A DNA stretch of 64,000 nucleotides from Chloroflexus aurantiacus J-10-fl. GTDB taxonomy: Bacteria; Chloroflexota; Chloroflexia; Chloroflexales; Chloroflexaceae. The notes below the pieces were generated by a model. That model saw only the letters and a list, made by a program, of their open reading frames with translations. It did no database searches and was not told the origin of the DNA. Position numbers and translations under genes: made by a program. Where the stretch lies: positions 248,001-312,000 of the forward strand of contig NC_010175.1 in the NCBI RefSeq assembly GCF_000018865.1, read 5' to 3'. Positions 34,707 through 43,448 of the stretch are shown one piece after another. Each line of letters begins with the position of its first letter. Positions within the stretch are counted from its first letter, which is position 1.

Positions 34707-35801
34707 TTAATTCGCCGCAATCTGCTCAAAACTCAATTGATAATTTCGGGTTGCCACATCACCCAACCGTGACGGCCAGCGCCCGGTCAGAGCCTGGGTA
34801 ATCTTGCCGGCATGCTCGTGGGAATTCTCGATGAATAGCGTATAGCGCTGCTGAATCCCGGCGGCAACGGTACCGGCCAGATACAAACCCGGCACGTTCG
34901 TCTCCATGGTTGCCGGATTGTAGAGCGGAACTCGATTCGGCCCTTGCAAGACCACGCCAGCCTGTTCGAGCAGACGCTGATCACCACGAAAGCCGGTTGC
35001 CAGCAACACAAAATCGGTCGGGTGGTAGAAGTGATCAGTGGTTGGTTGACCATCTTCGTCAGTATGTGCCAGCACCACGCCGCCGCTATCGATAGCAACG
35101 GGTGTTGTGCGTGCTAAAAACCGAATTGTACCTGCCTCAACCTGCGCCAGAAAATCGGGCAATAACCAGTGCTTCACGCGCTGCGCATCTAGTTGTGATC
35201 GGCGATACGCCAGCGTCACCTGAGCACCGGCACGCCAGCAACGCAGTGCCGCCTCGACCGCCGAATTCTTGCCACCAACGATCAGCAACCGACGCCGAAA
35301 GTAGTCGTGTGGATCGCGAAAATAGTGACTGACGTGCGGTAAATCCTCACCGGGAATATTGAGCCGGTGCGGATAGTGCATATCGCCGATAGCCAGTACC
35401 ACACGCCGGGCACGATAACGACGCTCACCGCTATGCGGTCGGGTAATCAGCGTAAAACCCTCGTGGTCGGGAATCAGATCGCTTACCGGTTCGTAGCTCT
35501 GGATATGCAGATCGAACAGCTCGACGACCGACCGCAAATACGCCAGATACTCTTCGCCGGTAATCCGTTGTTGATGATTGTTTTGAATCGGCACCCCGGC
35601 AATTGCCAGCCGTTCGGTCGTGCTGAAGAAACTGGTATTGCGCGGCCACCACGTCATCGTATACCCAATCTGATGTGCATCGAACTGAATATAATCAACC
35701 CCGGCCTGTTTGAGACAGACCGCTACTTCGAGACCAATCGGGCCGGCACCAACGATTGCCACGTCGTGCTCAGCCGTAAGCGGTAATTCCTCGTAGTGCA
35801 T
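34707..35801 (-). CDS. YpdA-like flavin oxidoreductase
   Basis: A 364-residue FAD/NAD(P)-dependent oxidoreductase. FAD loop [16 protein letters not shown] near the start, NADP loop [18 protein letters not shown] in the middle, and C-terminal FAD contact [15 protein letters not shown]. The stretch [17 protein letters not shown] is typical of YpdA, the bacillithiol-disulfide reductase family, which lacks a CxxC. Which low-molecular-weight thiol this organism uses is unknown from the window. CGGAGGAAA precedes the ATG at 35801. Alone in its transcription unit; the sulfur cluster 5 kb away may be functionally related but is not linked. Confidence 0.82.
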   Translation of the reverse strand: MHYEELPLTAEHDVAIVGAGPIGLEVAVCLKQAGVDYIQFDAHQIGYTMTWWPRNTSFFSTTERLAIAGVPIQNNHQQRITGEEYLAYLRSVVELFDLHIQSYEPVSDLIPDHEGFTLITRPHSGERRYRARRVVLAIGDMHYPHRLNIPGEDLPHVSHYFRDPHDYFRRRLLIVGGKNSAVEAALRCWRAGAQVTLAYRRSQLDAQRVKHWLLPDFLAQVEAGTIRFLARTTPVAIDSGGVVLAHTDEDGQPTTDHFYHPTDFVLLATGFRGDQRLLEQAGVVLQGPNRVPLYNPATMETNVPGLYLAGTVAAGIQQRYTLFIENSHEHAGKITQALTGRWPSRLGDVATRNYQLSFEQIAAN

Positions 35802-36137
35802 GAACTCTTTCCTCCGTTGACGATATGAATTATTCCATGTGTATCATACCTGGAAACAGGTACGACCATCTCAACTTCGATGTACATGACTGACGGTAGA
35901 ACATCCTGGATGATCAACAAGTGTCCAGACCACGACCAGGAAGTTCACCGTAACGAATACCCTGCCTTCGCCACCACTGCTGAACAGAGCCACTTACCCC
36001 ACCACGACAATCCGCACAGGCTGCCGGGATTCCAGATCATGCGAACATGTGTTAAAAATCCCTATTGACACAAACGTTCGAGTGTGATATGGTAAAAGTG
36101 TAGTACGAGTAAGTACGTGCAAGGAAGAGGAGGGACC
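35802..36137. promoter_or_regulatory. Divergent intergenic region with promoter
   Basis: TTGACA at 36065-36070, a 17-bp spacer and TATGGT at 36088-36093 form a good promoter for the gene at 36138. The rest shows no gene. Confidence 0.6.
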
Positions 36138-36686
36138 ATGATGCTGACCACAGCAGATATTCCACAGGCCGATGTACTTTGGGATGTAGCGCGTGTCGCC
36201 GAAGCAATCGCTCGCGGGCGGATGACGGCTGAGGAGATTGGCGCCTATCTCGGCGCAAAAGGTCAGCGTCAAGGTCTTTACTACATGCAAGCCGCTCGCA
36301 TCATCGGGTTGATTGAAATCAGCGAGCAAACCGAAACAGCCCAACTCACCAAGTTCGGACTTGCCTTCACCCGTTATAACCGTGCCGATCAGCGCTCCGC
36401 ACTACGCCGCCAGCTCCTGCGCTACGAGCCAACCCGTTCTGTCATTGCCGCCCTCCGTAACGCCCCCGAAGGTCTGAGCCGCAACGATGTTGCCCGTATC
36501 CTGCAACAACTGGCTCCCCTGGCCGAATCAACCGCCCAACGACGCGCATCCACCGTCACCGCATGGCTTACCGAGATCGGGCTTGCCGACTGGCGTGATG
36601 ACCGGCTGTACTACTGTGGGCCATCGTTACCATTACCCTTACCGGCAACCCCACACAATTCAGCATCGTTCGCGCCGGGTGTGTGA
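36138..36686 (+). CDS. Winged-helix-like protein, function unknown
   Basis: About 182 residues, soluble. Two helix-turn-helix-like halves are visible: MTAEEIGAYLGAKGQRQGLYYMQAA followed by LTKFGLAFTRYN, and GLSRNDVARILQ...STVTAWLTEIGLADW followed by a DDRLYYC wing. This tandem winged-helix pattern is seen in small regulators and in N-terminal parts of restriction-associated proteins. GAGGAGGGA precedes the ATG at 36138. It has its own promoter and no partner gene. Role unknown. Confidence 0.7.
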   Translation: MMLTTADIPQADVLWDVARVAEAIARGRMTAEEIGAYLGAKGQRQGLYYMQAARIIGLIEISEQTETAQLTKFGLAFTRYNRADQRSALRRQLLRYEPTRSVIAALRNAPEGLSRNDVARILQQLAPLAESTAQRRASTVTAWLTEIGLADWRDDRLYYCGPSLPLPLPATPHNSASFAPGV

Positions 36687-36805
36687 CGAACCGGCATGGA
36701 AGACGGACAACACCGCATCTGGTAGCACAGGAAGCAGGGTGCAATGCCAGCATTGCTTCCTGGCGATATGACTGAGCATGAAATAAGGGGTATTAGCGCT
36801 CTGGT

Positions 36806-36975
36806 GCCTGCGTGGTATCACTGCGGGGCTTGAGCGACAGGGGCCGTCACGGTACGGATGCGAGAATCAGTGCTCGTGCGCCTGCGTGGTATCACTGCGG
36901 GGCTTGAGCGACAGGCCGTCACGGTACGGATGCGAGAATCAGTGCTCGTGCGCCTGCATGGTATCACTGCAGGAG
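36806..36975. repeat. Direct repeats of 72-74 bp
   Basis: GCCTGCGTGGTATCACTGC occurs at 36806 and 36880, and with one change (GCCTGCATGG) at 36952. The 74- and 72-bp units are almost identical, with GGGG against GG near the middle. Confidence 0.85.
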
Positions 36976-36998
36976 AAGGTACGTCTCTCAAGCTAATG

Positions 36999-37871
36999 TA
37001 GAACTTATTTCATACAAGCTGTGCTATCGTGTTTCCAGTCTATCGCCCAGGCGCCAACGCAGCATAGCCTGCTCCCTGGCTGCTGGTATGGCAGCGAGGA
37101 AGGCTGATCACTATCGTCGGTGCCATCACGTGCTGGGCTGGTTGCCTTGCCCGCTCGTCATGCGCGTGTTGCGAAGTTTGGAGTGCGGCAGCCATGCTGC
37201 CGCGCCAGCCGTGCTTACGATCTGGCGCGTGTCACGTGGTTGACCTGGCTGGAAACAAGGATGCTGTGTGTGCTCGTCACGATCATGGTTTCGGTCGGCA
37301 ATAGGAGATGTTTTTTGAAATAGGTTCTAGCCTGCTCCCTGGCTGCTGGTATGGCAGCGAGGAAGGCTGATCACTATCGTCGGTACCATCACGTGCTGGG
37401 CTGGTTGCCTTGCCCGCTCGTCATGCGCGTGTTGCGAAGTTTGGAGTGCGGCAGCCATGCTGCCGCGCCAGCCGTGCTTACGATCTGGCGCGTGTCACGT
37501 GGTTGACCTGGCTGGAAACAAGGATGCTGTGTGTGCTCGTCACGATCATGGTTTCGGTCGGCAATAGGAGATGTTTTTTGAAATAGGTTCTAGCCTGCTC
37601 CCTGGCTGCTGGTATGGCAGCGAGGAAGGCTGATCACTATCGTCGGTGCCATCACGTGCTGGGCTGGTTGCCTTGCCCGCTCGTCATGCGCGTGTTGCGA
37701 AGTTTGGAGTGCGGCAGCCATGCTGCCGCGCCAGCCGTGCTTACGATCTGGCGCGTGTCACGTGGTTGACCTGGCTGGTCACGGGGAGGCTGGATGTGCA
37801 TGTCACGTTCATAGAGTCTGTCAGAAGTGAATGGGCTAACTTCCAGTAAATGTTCTTTGAAGTAGGTTCTA
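36999..37871 (+). mobile_element. MITE-like element, copy B, internally triplicated
   Basis: Terminal inverted repeats: TAGAACTTATTTCA at 36999-37012 and TGAAATAGGTTCTA at 37316-37329 (one mismatch). A 263-bp segment (from 37067) is repeated in tandem at 37330 and 37593, each ending with the same GGTTCTA terminus; the last ends TGAAGTAGGTTCTA at 37871. Each unit carries the palindrome GCGGCAGCCATGCTGCCGC (37185, 37448, 37711). TA ends suggest a TA target, as for IS630/mariner MITEs. Non-coding. Confidence 0.75.
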
Positions 37872-38666
37872 CGGTGCTGCTGTTCATCCGTACAGCCCTC
37901 ACACACTGGATGGGACACCCGTTCAACCCAGGGCTGCCCGTGTTTCGTCATTTGGTGTGTGAAAGCTATGCTCCCGCACCGACAGGCGCAGAGCGCAGCG
38001 CGTATCCGTGCTGGTACGAGACCATGGCACAGGGTATGCATGAGCATGGACGGGAAGCCCACCCCACGGGAAGTTATCGGTACAGCGCCGACAACGTCGC
38101 ACACCGTTGTGCAAGGGTTGGGCAGACCGACAACGATTGAGCGCCTCGGCGATGATGCACCGTAGTGGTAAAGATGTGGTATCACGGATGGTCAAATAAG
38201 ACGAACGTGCTCTGCATGCATGTCGTCCCGTGATCCGCAGGGAAACCGCTGCGATCCGCACCTGATCGTGAGCAAGGCCGGAAGCGGCAGCATGGCTGCC
38301 GCACTCCATACCACGCGACCCGAACACCTCTGGCGGGCAACGGTATCGTCGCCGAAACTGATTCCCTGCGTGCGAAGCAGGAAAGCTGATTCGGCCTGCT
38401 GTGCGCAGGGATGATGGCAGGGTGATCGTCGGATCACGGCCAGAAACGCCAGTACACCAGATTTTCTATCACGCCACCCGGCAACGTGGAAGAGATGGAT
38501 CGCCACGCCCAGATCACTCTGGCACAACCTGGTGGGCTGATGCGCCGGGCCGGGCGGCGAGCGAACCGTACATTGGGTGTGACAGGAACTACTCACCAAA
38601 CCATATCAGAAGAGATGCACTGGTGAGAGCCGGCGGCGTGTGTTCTCAGCCACGTATTTGCACTAA

Positions 38667-39926
38667 TCACGCCACCTGCTCGGCCCGCACCGGTGCCGCC
38701 ACCTGCCAGTGCAACATTGCCATGCCGATCAGGCCGACGATTGCCAGTAAGACAAAGATCATCCCGTAGCCGGTAAAGGTTGCCAGCACCCCGACCAGAA
38801 CCGGCCCTGCCGCCGCTACCGGCGCTAATGCCAGATTCGCCACCCCAATGTAGGTCGTGCGTTCCGCAGGTGGGCTGAATGCAAAAACCAGTGTGAAGCC
38901 GGAGAGTTGATAACCGGCCTGAGCTGCACCGACCAGCGCAAAGATGATAAAGAACCACGTACTGACGGGGGCCAGCAATGCCAGCACTAACGCAGCCATA
39001 CCCATGCCGGCTGACAGCACCAGCACCTGTTTGTGCCCCCAGCGATCTGCCAGCGCTCCCAGCCCGATATTGCCGACCGCCTGAGCGGCCATCATCACGC
39101 CGGTGAACAAACCAATATCAGCCGCCGGTACGTGAAACCGCTCTAAGGCAGCCGCCGTGAGAAAGCTATGACCGGTCAAGCCAAAGGCAATCGCAGCCCG
39201 ACAAAAGAGGTAGCGGCGAAATGCAACATCGCGGCGGAGTAACGGCCCCAGGCCACGCAAGAAGACGTGAAAGGGACGGGTCGGTATCGGTGCCTGGGCC
39301 GGCTCTACCGTTAGTGCCAGGAAGACGTATGAAACCACCATCGCAGCAAAGCAGATCAGAGCCAGTATGCCTGCACTCTGGGGAAAAGGTTGTTGCGCCA
39401 GAATTGCTGCGGCGAGGGCACCACCACCGATCCCGAACAGACCACCCAGACCGGCCTGCAAACCAAAAAAGACACCCCAGCGCTGCGCCGGAATGATACG
39501 GGCAATCAAATCTTGCCAGGCGATTGAGGTTAGACCGGCACTCGTTGCGAAGATCGCGTATAAACTCAGCACAATCACCAACAGGACACTTGCCGGTAGA
39601 TCGGGCATTGTCAGTAGAATAATGCCCAGCGCCAGAAACGGTAGCCGTTCACCAATGGTCGCTATCAACACCCACGGTTTGCGGCGTGGTTGTGCGGCAA
39701 CGAGCGGTGCGGTAAATAAGCCCGGTAGCAACCAGCCGGCAAAAAAGATGGCCGGAATCAGTCCCTGCACCCAACGGGCATCGGTCAGGCGCTCGACAAT
39801 TAACGGCAATACCGTAAAACGCGAGACCAGGCTAATCCCAAACGTAAAGGCACTCCCATCGAGAACATTTAACCAGAAATTGCGCCGGGCATAGCGGGCC
39901 AACACCGCCTCTGACGACGAGGTCAT
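38667..39926 (-). CDS. MFS transporter
   Basis: A 419-residue membrane protein with twelve predicted helices and the MFS pattern of Gly-rich helix 1-4 segments and the central loop (AQAPIPTRPFHVFLRGLGPLLRRD). GALADRWGHKQVLVLSAG in the C-terminal half is the repeated motif A. I cannot name the substrate. ATG at 39926 with AAGGAA upstream. It is not linked in an operon. Confidence 0.9.
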   Translation of the reverse strand: MTSSSEAVLARYARRNFWLNVLDGSAFTFGISLVSRFTVLPLIVERLTDARWVQGLIPAIFFAGWLLPGLFTAPLVAAQPRRKPWVLIATIGERLPFLALGIILLTMPDLPASVLLVIVLSLYAIFATSAGLTSIAWQDLIARIIPAQRWGVFFGLQAGLGGLFGIGGGALAAAILAQQPFPQSAGILALICFAAMVVSYVFLALTVEPAQAPIPTRPFHVFLRGLGPLLRRDVAFRRYLFCRAAIAFGLTGHSFLTAAALERFHVPAADIGLFTGVMMAAQAVGNIGLGALADRWGHKQVLVLSAGMGMAALVLALLAPVSTWFFIIFALVGAAQAGYQLSGFTLVFAFSPPAERTTYIGVANLALAPVAAAGPVLVGVLATFTGYGMIFVLLAIVGLIGMAMLHWQVAAPVRAEQVA

Positions 39927-40300
39927 AGTAGCGTTCCTTACCTTGTTTCACCGCTGATCGTTCAATTATGACAGCTTCTATCGTAGCGCTGTCGTACCGA
40001 TCATGGATCGTTCGCCCGACGGATCGTGCTGGTTGAGCAGCAATCAGGGCAAAGCCCTGTGCGCTCATCTATCCAAATTTATCAATCCCTTCACCGGCCA
40101 GCACCCGACCGTTTGACGCGCTACCTGACCAGTCGCCACTTGCACGCTGCCATCATCGCATCAACCACTCCAACATCTGCCCCCAATCCTTACCAAACCC
40201 TAACAAAACCCTCGTAAGACTCTAACGCTGGCACGGTATGCTACAACTGAACAAAAAAAAGTATGTCGGTTCACGAAATTGACGAAAGGGTAAGTAAGCA
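39927..40300. other. Upstream region of the sulfur cluster
   Basis: Divergent spacer between the MFS gene and the sulfur cluster. No gene and no regulator-binding palindrome that I could identify; short CCTTACCAAACCC / CCTAACAAAACCC direct repeats near 40187-40211 might be operator half-sites. Confidence 0.3.
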
Positions 40301-41482
40301 ATGACATTCACACCAGAACAATCGACGGTTACTGAAATTTCTCCCCGCGATCTGTATGCCCGCTTGCTGAGTGCGCAACCACTCTTTATCCTCGACGTGC
40401 GCAACGAAGAGGAGTTTAAGCGAATGCCGGTTGAGGGTCACGCAACGCTGCGCACACTCAATCTGCCATATTTTGATTTCATCGAGGATGAAGAGGCTGC
40501 GCTGGCGCGCCTGCCAAAAGATGTTGAAGAGTTCATTGTCATTTGTGCCAAGGGCGGCGCTTCCCAGTACGTAGCCGAGGTGCTGAACAATCATGGTTAT
40601 CGTGCCGTATCGCTCAGCGAAGGCATGATCGGTTGGGGCAACTACTACGACGTCCGCGACGTGGTGAAGGCCGATTGGGGACGCATCGTTCAGATTGCCC
40701 GACCTGCCCGTGGCGATCTCAGCTTTGCCGTGATCAGCGATGGTCAGGCGGCACTGGTTGATCCACTGCGCCACATTCAGGTTTACCGCGAACTGATCGA
40801 GAACGCGGGTGCCCGATTAACTGCTATTCTCGACACCCACGTCCACGCCGATCACATCAGTGGCGGCCCTGCGCTCAGCAAAGAGACCGGTGCTCCGTAC
40901 TATATCCACCCCTACGATGCCATTCACCCCATCGACATGCTGCCGGCTGTGATCGCCTACGAGCCACTCCGCGATGGGCAAACCTTCCAGATCGGTCAGG
41001 TACGTATCACCACCATCTGGTATCCCGGCCACACCCTCGGTCAGGTGAACTTCCTCGCCGAGACGCCGGATGGCGGACGCTACCTTTTCACCGGCGACGG
41101 AATCTTCCTGCGCTCGTTCGGGCGCCCCGACCTCGGTGGTAAGGGTGAAGCCTGGACCCCCATCCTCTACCGCAGCATGTTCGAGTGGCTGCCCCGGCAT
41201 CTGACCGACGACACCGTGATCCTGCCGGCCCACTTCAGCACGCTCGATGAAGACGCCGGTAATGGTATCTTTGCCGCACCGTTTGCTCAAGTCCGTGCCC
41301 AAAACGACAGCCTGCAACCGCGGTCGCTCGAAGAGTTTACCAGCTACGTCCTGAGCCACCTGCCGGTCTTCCCACCAGAATACGTAGAAATCAAGCGCGT
41401 CAACATTGGCCTGGTCGAAGCCTGTGAGGGCAAAGCCAGCGAGCTTGAGCTAGGCAAGAATATCTGTGCACTGGCCGGGTAA
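40301..41482 (+). CDS. Rhodanese-metallo-beta-lactamase fusion (persulfide dioxygenase-like)
   Basis: A 393-residue cytoplasmic protein. Residues 10-125 form a rhodanese domain with active-site loop VICAKGGASQYVA (Cys near 84). Residues 135-360 form a metallo-beta-lactamase fold with THVHADHISGG (HxHxDH), a later His in YPGHTLGQ, FTGDGIFL (Asp) and LPAHF. The MBL part resembles ETHE1-type persulfide dioxygenases; the rhodanese-first order differs from the usual ETHE1-rhodanese fusions. It would oxidise a persulfide carbon-sulfur carrier to sulfite or relay sulfane sulfur. First gene of the sulfur cluster, 82 bp before tusA. Catalytic activity is inferred. Confidence 0.85.
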   Translation: MTFTPEQSTVTEISPRDLYARLLSAQPLFILDVRNEEEFKRMPVEGHATLRTLNLPYFDFIEDEEAALARLPKDVEEFIVICAKGGASQYVAEVLNNHGYRAVSLSEGMIGWGNYYDVRDVVKADWGRIVQIARPARGDLSFAVISDGQAALVDPLRHIQVYRELIENAGARLTAILDTHVHADHISGGPALSKETGAPYYIHPYDAIHPIDMLPAVIAYEPLRDGQTFQIGQVRITTIWYPGHTLGQVNFLAETPDGGRYLFTGDGIFLRSFGRPDLGGKGEAWTPILYRSMFEWLPRHLTDDTVILPAHFSTLDEDAGNGIFAAPFAQVRAQNDSLQPRSLEEFTSYVLSHLPVFPPEYVEIKRVNIGLVEACEGKASELELGKNICALAG

Positions 41483-41505
41483 CGGTGTACAAAGGTATGA
41501 GTACT

Positions 41506-41530
41506 GGCGGCAGATCACGCTACTGCCGCC
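41506..41530 (+). promoter_or_regulatory. Hairpin before tusA
   Basis: A perfect 8-bp stem GGCGGCAG / CTGCCGCC with a 9-nt loop lies between the fusion gene and tusA. A TACAAT at 41541-41546 follows. It may be a processing or stability element; there is no T run. Confidence 0.35.
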
Positions 41531-41564
41531 GAATATACAGTACAATACAAGGAAGGAGAATCAT

Positions 41565-41813
41565 ATGCCACACTTCGATCAAACGCTTGATGTCAAAGGG
41601 GCAAAATGCCCGATGCCACTGGTGAAGAGCCGTAAGGCAATTACCGAACTGCCGGTAGGTCAGGTTCTGCAAGTTATCTCGACTGACCGCGGCTCGGTAG
41701 CCGACTTCCAGGGCTGGGCCAAGACGGCGAAGAACGTCGAACTGATCGCCCAGGAGACGGTACAGGAGAATGGTCAGGAGCTGTACGTCCACTATCTCCG
41801 CCGCACCGCCTGA
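41565..41813 (+). CDS. tusA: TusA-family sulfur carrier
   Basis: An 82-residue sulfur carrier. The CPxP motif KGAKCPMPLVKSRKAI holds the persulfide Cys (residue 14); TDRGSVADFQGWA is the usual second conserved segment. I use the ATG at 41565 with GGAAGGAGAA upstream; the frame extends back to 41466 into the previous gene. TusA proteins accept sulfane sulfur from rhodaneses and pass it to DsrE-type partners, which is exactly the neighbour here, 51 bp downstream. Confidence 0.92.
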   Translation: MPHFDQTLDVKGAKCPMPLVKSRKAITELPVGQVLQVISTDRGSVADFQGWAKTAKNVELIAQETVQENGQELYVHYLRRTA

Positions 41814-41864
41814 CCCCACATTCGGTTGCGCTGGTAGATCAACACAGGCAGAGGATGGAAAACA

Positions 41865-42440
41865 ATGACAACACCAATGACAGAAACAGTTGACACGCAG
41901 GCGCTGCTGAGCAGGATTGCCGAACTGGAGCAGCGGGTAGCCGCGCTCGAACAATCACCGGCCCAGAGCATCGAAGATCGGCTGGCGATGGTCGTCTTCT
42001 CTGGCGATCTCGACAAAGCAATTGCCGCATTCATTATCGCTACCGGCGCTGCCTCGATGGGTCTGGAAGTAAGCATGTTCTTCACCTTCTGGGGCATTAG
42101 TGCCGTCAAGAAGCAGAAGGTCTTCAGCGGAAAGAACCTGCTCGAACAGGGCTTCACCGCTATGCTCCCCGGCAAACTGGGTGAACTCGGCCTGTCGCAG
42201 ATGAACTTCTTCGGCGCCGGCGCCCAGATCATTCGCAACCTGATGAAACAGCACGATGTCGCCTCGCCGGAAGAACTCTTCGCCATGGCCCGCGAACTGG
42301 GTGTACGGATGGTCGTATGTGATATGTCGCGTGAGCTGCTCGGGATTAAAGATGAAGAGCTGGTTGATGGATTGGAAACCGGTGGTGTAGCAACCTTCCT
42401 CGGCGACGCGGCCCGTGCCAAAGTAACGTTGTTCATTTAG
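41865..42440 (+). CDS. DsrE2/DsrE-DsrF-like sulfurtransferase
   Basis: A 191-residue protein: an N-terminal coiled coil (ALLSRIAELEQRVAALEQ) and a DsrE/DrsH domain (LAMVVFSGDLDKAIAAFIIATGAASMG, FFTFWGISAVKK, MNFFGAGAQIIRN). The Cys in VRMVVCDMS, near residue 160, is the expected persulfide site. This is the DsrE2 class, often membrane-associated, which pairs with TusA and rhodanese in sulfur oxidisers. It is followed by a strong terminator-like hairpin, so transcription may drop after this gene. Confidence 0.88.
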   Translation: MTTPMTETVDTQALLSRIAELEQRVAALEQSPAQSIEDRLAMVVFSGDLDKAIAAFIIATGAASMGLEVSMFFTFWGISAVKKQKVFSGKNLLEQGFTAMLPGKLGELGLSQMNFFGAGAQIIRNLMKQHDVASPEELFAMARELGVRMVVCDMSRELLGIKDEELVDGLETGGVATFLGDAARAKVTLFI

Positions 42441-42474
42441 AAGAGCAGGTAACATTAGCAAAGTCATTGATCGG

Positions 42475-42518
42475 CGACGGCGCGATCACTTCGCAAGCGG
42501 AGCGCGCCGTCGTTTCTT
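42475..42518 (+). terminator. Terminator or attenuator inside the sulfur cluster
   Basis: A perfect 10-bp G+C-rich stem CGACGGCGCG (42475-42484) / CGCGCCGTCG (42503-42512) with an 18-nt loop, followed by TTTCTT. It lies between the DsrE2-like gene and the next rhodanese, only 20 bp before the latter's start. Confidence 0.7.
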
Positions 42519-42537
42519 GTGAAAGGATATTGAGACC

Positions 42538-42900
42538 ATGTTTCGACAACTCTTTCGCCGTGATGTAGTCCAGAATCATATTGCCACCATGACGGTTCAG
42601 GAGCTGAAAACACAATTGGATGCCCGTGCTCCGATGGTATTGATTGATGTACGCCAGCCTGAAGAATTCGCCTACGACGGCCACGTCTCCGGTGCCCGTC
42701 TGCTCCCCCTGCCGGTGCTGGCCTCGCGCCTGAACGAACTACCGAAAGATCAGCCGATTGTCTGCATCTGTCGTTCAGGTAACCGCAGCCAGGTAGCCTG
42801 TGAAATGCTTCAGCGCCATGGCTTCACCAACGTTACCAACGTCGTTGGTGGTATGGTTGCCTGGCAGCGAGCCGGTTACCCGGTGAGTCGTCAGCATTAA
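42538..42900 (+). CDS. Single-domain rhodanese
   Basis: A 120-residue rhodanese. The active loop CICRSGNRSQVA carries the catalytic Cys, and the fold is complete (IDVRQPEEFAYDGHVSGARLLPLPVL). The six-residue loop CRSGNR fits sulfane sulfur transfer. It lacks a signal peptide, so it is cytoplasmic, and is similar in sequence to the lipoprotein rhodanese at 45305-45715. It probably exchanges sulfane sulfur with TusA/DsrE2. Followed after 27 bp by the phosphatase-like gene. Confidence 0.92.
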   Translation: MFRQLFRRDVVQNHIATMTVQELKTQLDARAPMVLIDVRQPEEFAYDGHVSGARLLPLPVLASRLNELPKDQPIVCICRSGNRSQVACEMLQRHGFTNVTNVVGGMVAWQRAGYPVSRQH

Positions 42901-42927
42901 GGTTGAATCGCTTTCGTTTTGCAAGAT

Positions 42928-43437
42928 ATGGACACCACTATGCAACATCAGGCTATATGCAATACACTCCAGCACCAGACCGAAGTTGCGCCGTTGCGCA
43001 GCTATGTGGTTACCGAGAACGTGCTACTGGCTGCCCAACCGCAGCCAGAAGACTGGCAACGGTTTGTTGAGGCCGGCTATCAAACCGTGCTCAACATTCG
43101 CAGCGATCCCGAACGGGCGGCGCAACAGGCTGCCAATGCCCGCGCTGCCGGGTTGCGCTACATTCACGCCCCGTGGCCGGCTTATGAACTGGAGCCAGAA
43201 CATCTTGCCGAATTTGCCCGCATTGTAGAAGACCCGGCCACCGGCAAACTGGTCTTCCACTGCCGCAGTGCCACGCGCGTCGGCCTGATCTGGATGCTCT
43301 ACCGGATGGTACATCAGGGCTGGAGCCGCGAGCAGGCTGAAGCCGAACTGCGGGCAGCCGGTTACGACGATGATGCCATCGAGACCTTCGATTTCTGCGC
43401 CGGCGATTTCTTTGAACGGGTCGGGTCACAGGCATAG
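42928..43437 (+). CDS. Dual-specificity phosphatase-like / BLH-type protein (DUF442)
   Basis: About 169 residues with the protein tyrosine phosphatase fold of the beta-lactamase hydrolase-like (DUF442) family. The P-loop is VFHCRSATRVGL (HCx5R). In other bacteria, for example the BigR/Blh operons, this domain occurs in sulfide or persulfide detoxification, usually fused to an ETHE1-type domain; here it stands alone next to a separate rhodanese-MBL gene. I use the ATG at 42928 (a TTG at 42919 is also possible). It lies 11 bp before the SulP gene. Enzymatic substrate unknown. Confidence 0.83.
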   Translation: MDTTMQHQAICNTLQHQTEVAPLRSYVVTENVLLAAQPQPEDWQRFVEAGYQTVLNIRSDPERAAQQAANARAAGLRYIHAPWPAYELEPEHLAEFARIVEDPATGKLVFHCRSATRVGLIWMLYRMVHQGWSREQAEAELRAAGYDDDAIETFDFCAGDFFERVGSQA

Positions 43438-43448
43438 GGAGGGGAATT

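Larger units (their letters stand above)
36687..38666. other. 2-kb non-coding repeat region
   Basis: No gene found on either strand. From left to right: 72/74-bp direct repeats (36800-36975), the triplicated MITE-like element (36999-37871), then 0.8 kb of unassigned sequence with one more copy of the GCGGCAG palindrome at 38284-38302. Confidence 0.7.

Noticed and set aside
37120-37849. 67-codon frames repeated within the 263-bp units
   Set aside because: They arise because the unit is repeated; no SD and not conserved between copies A and C.
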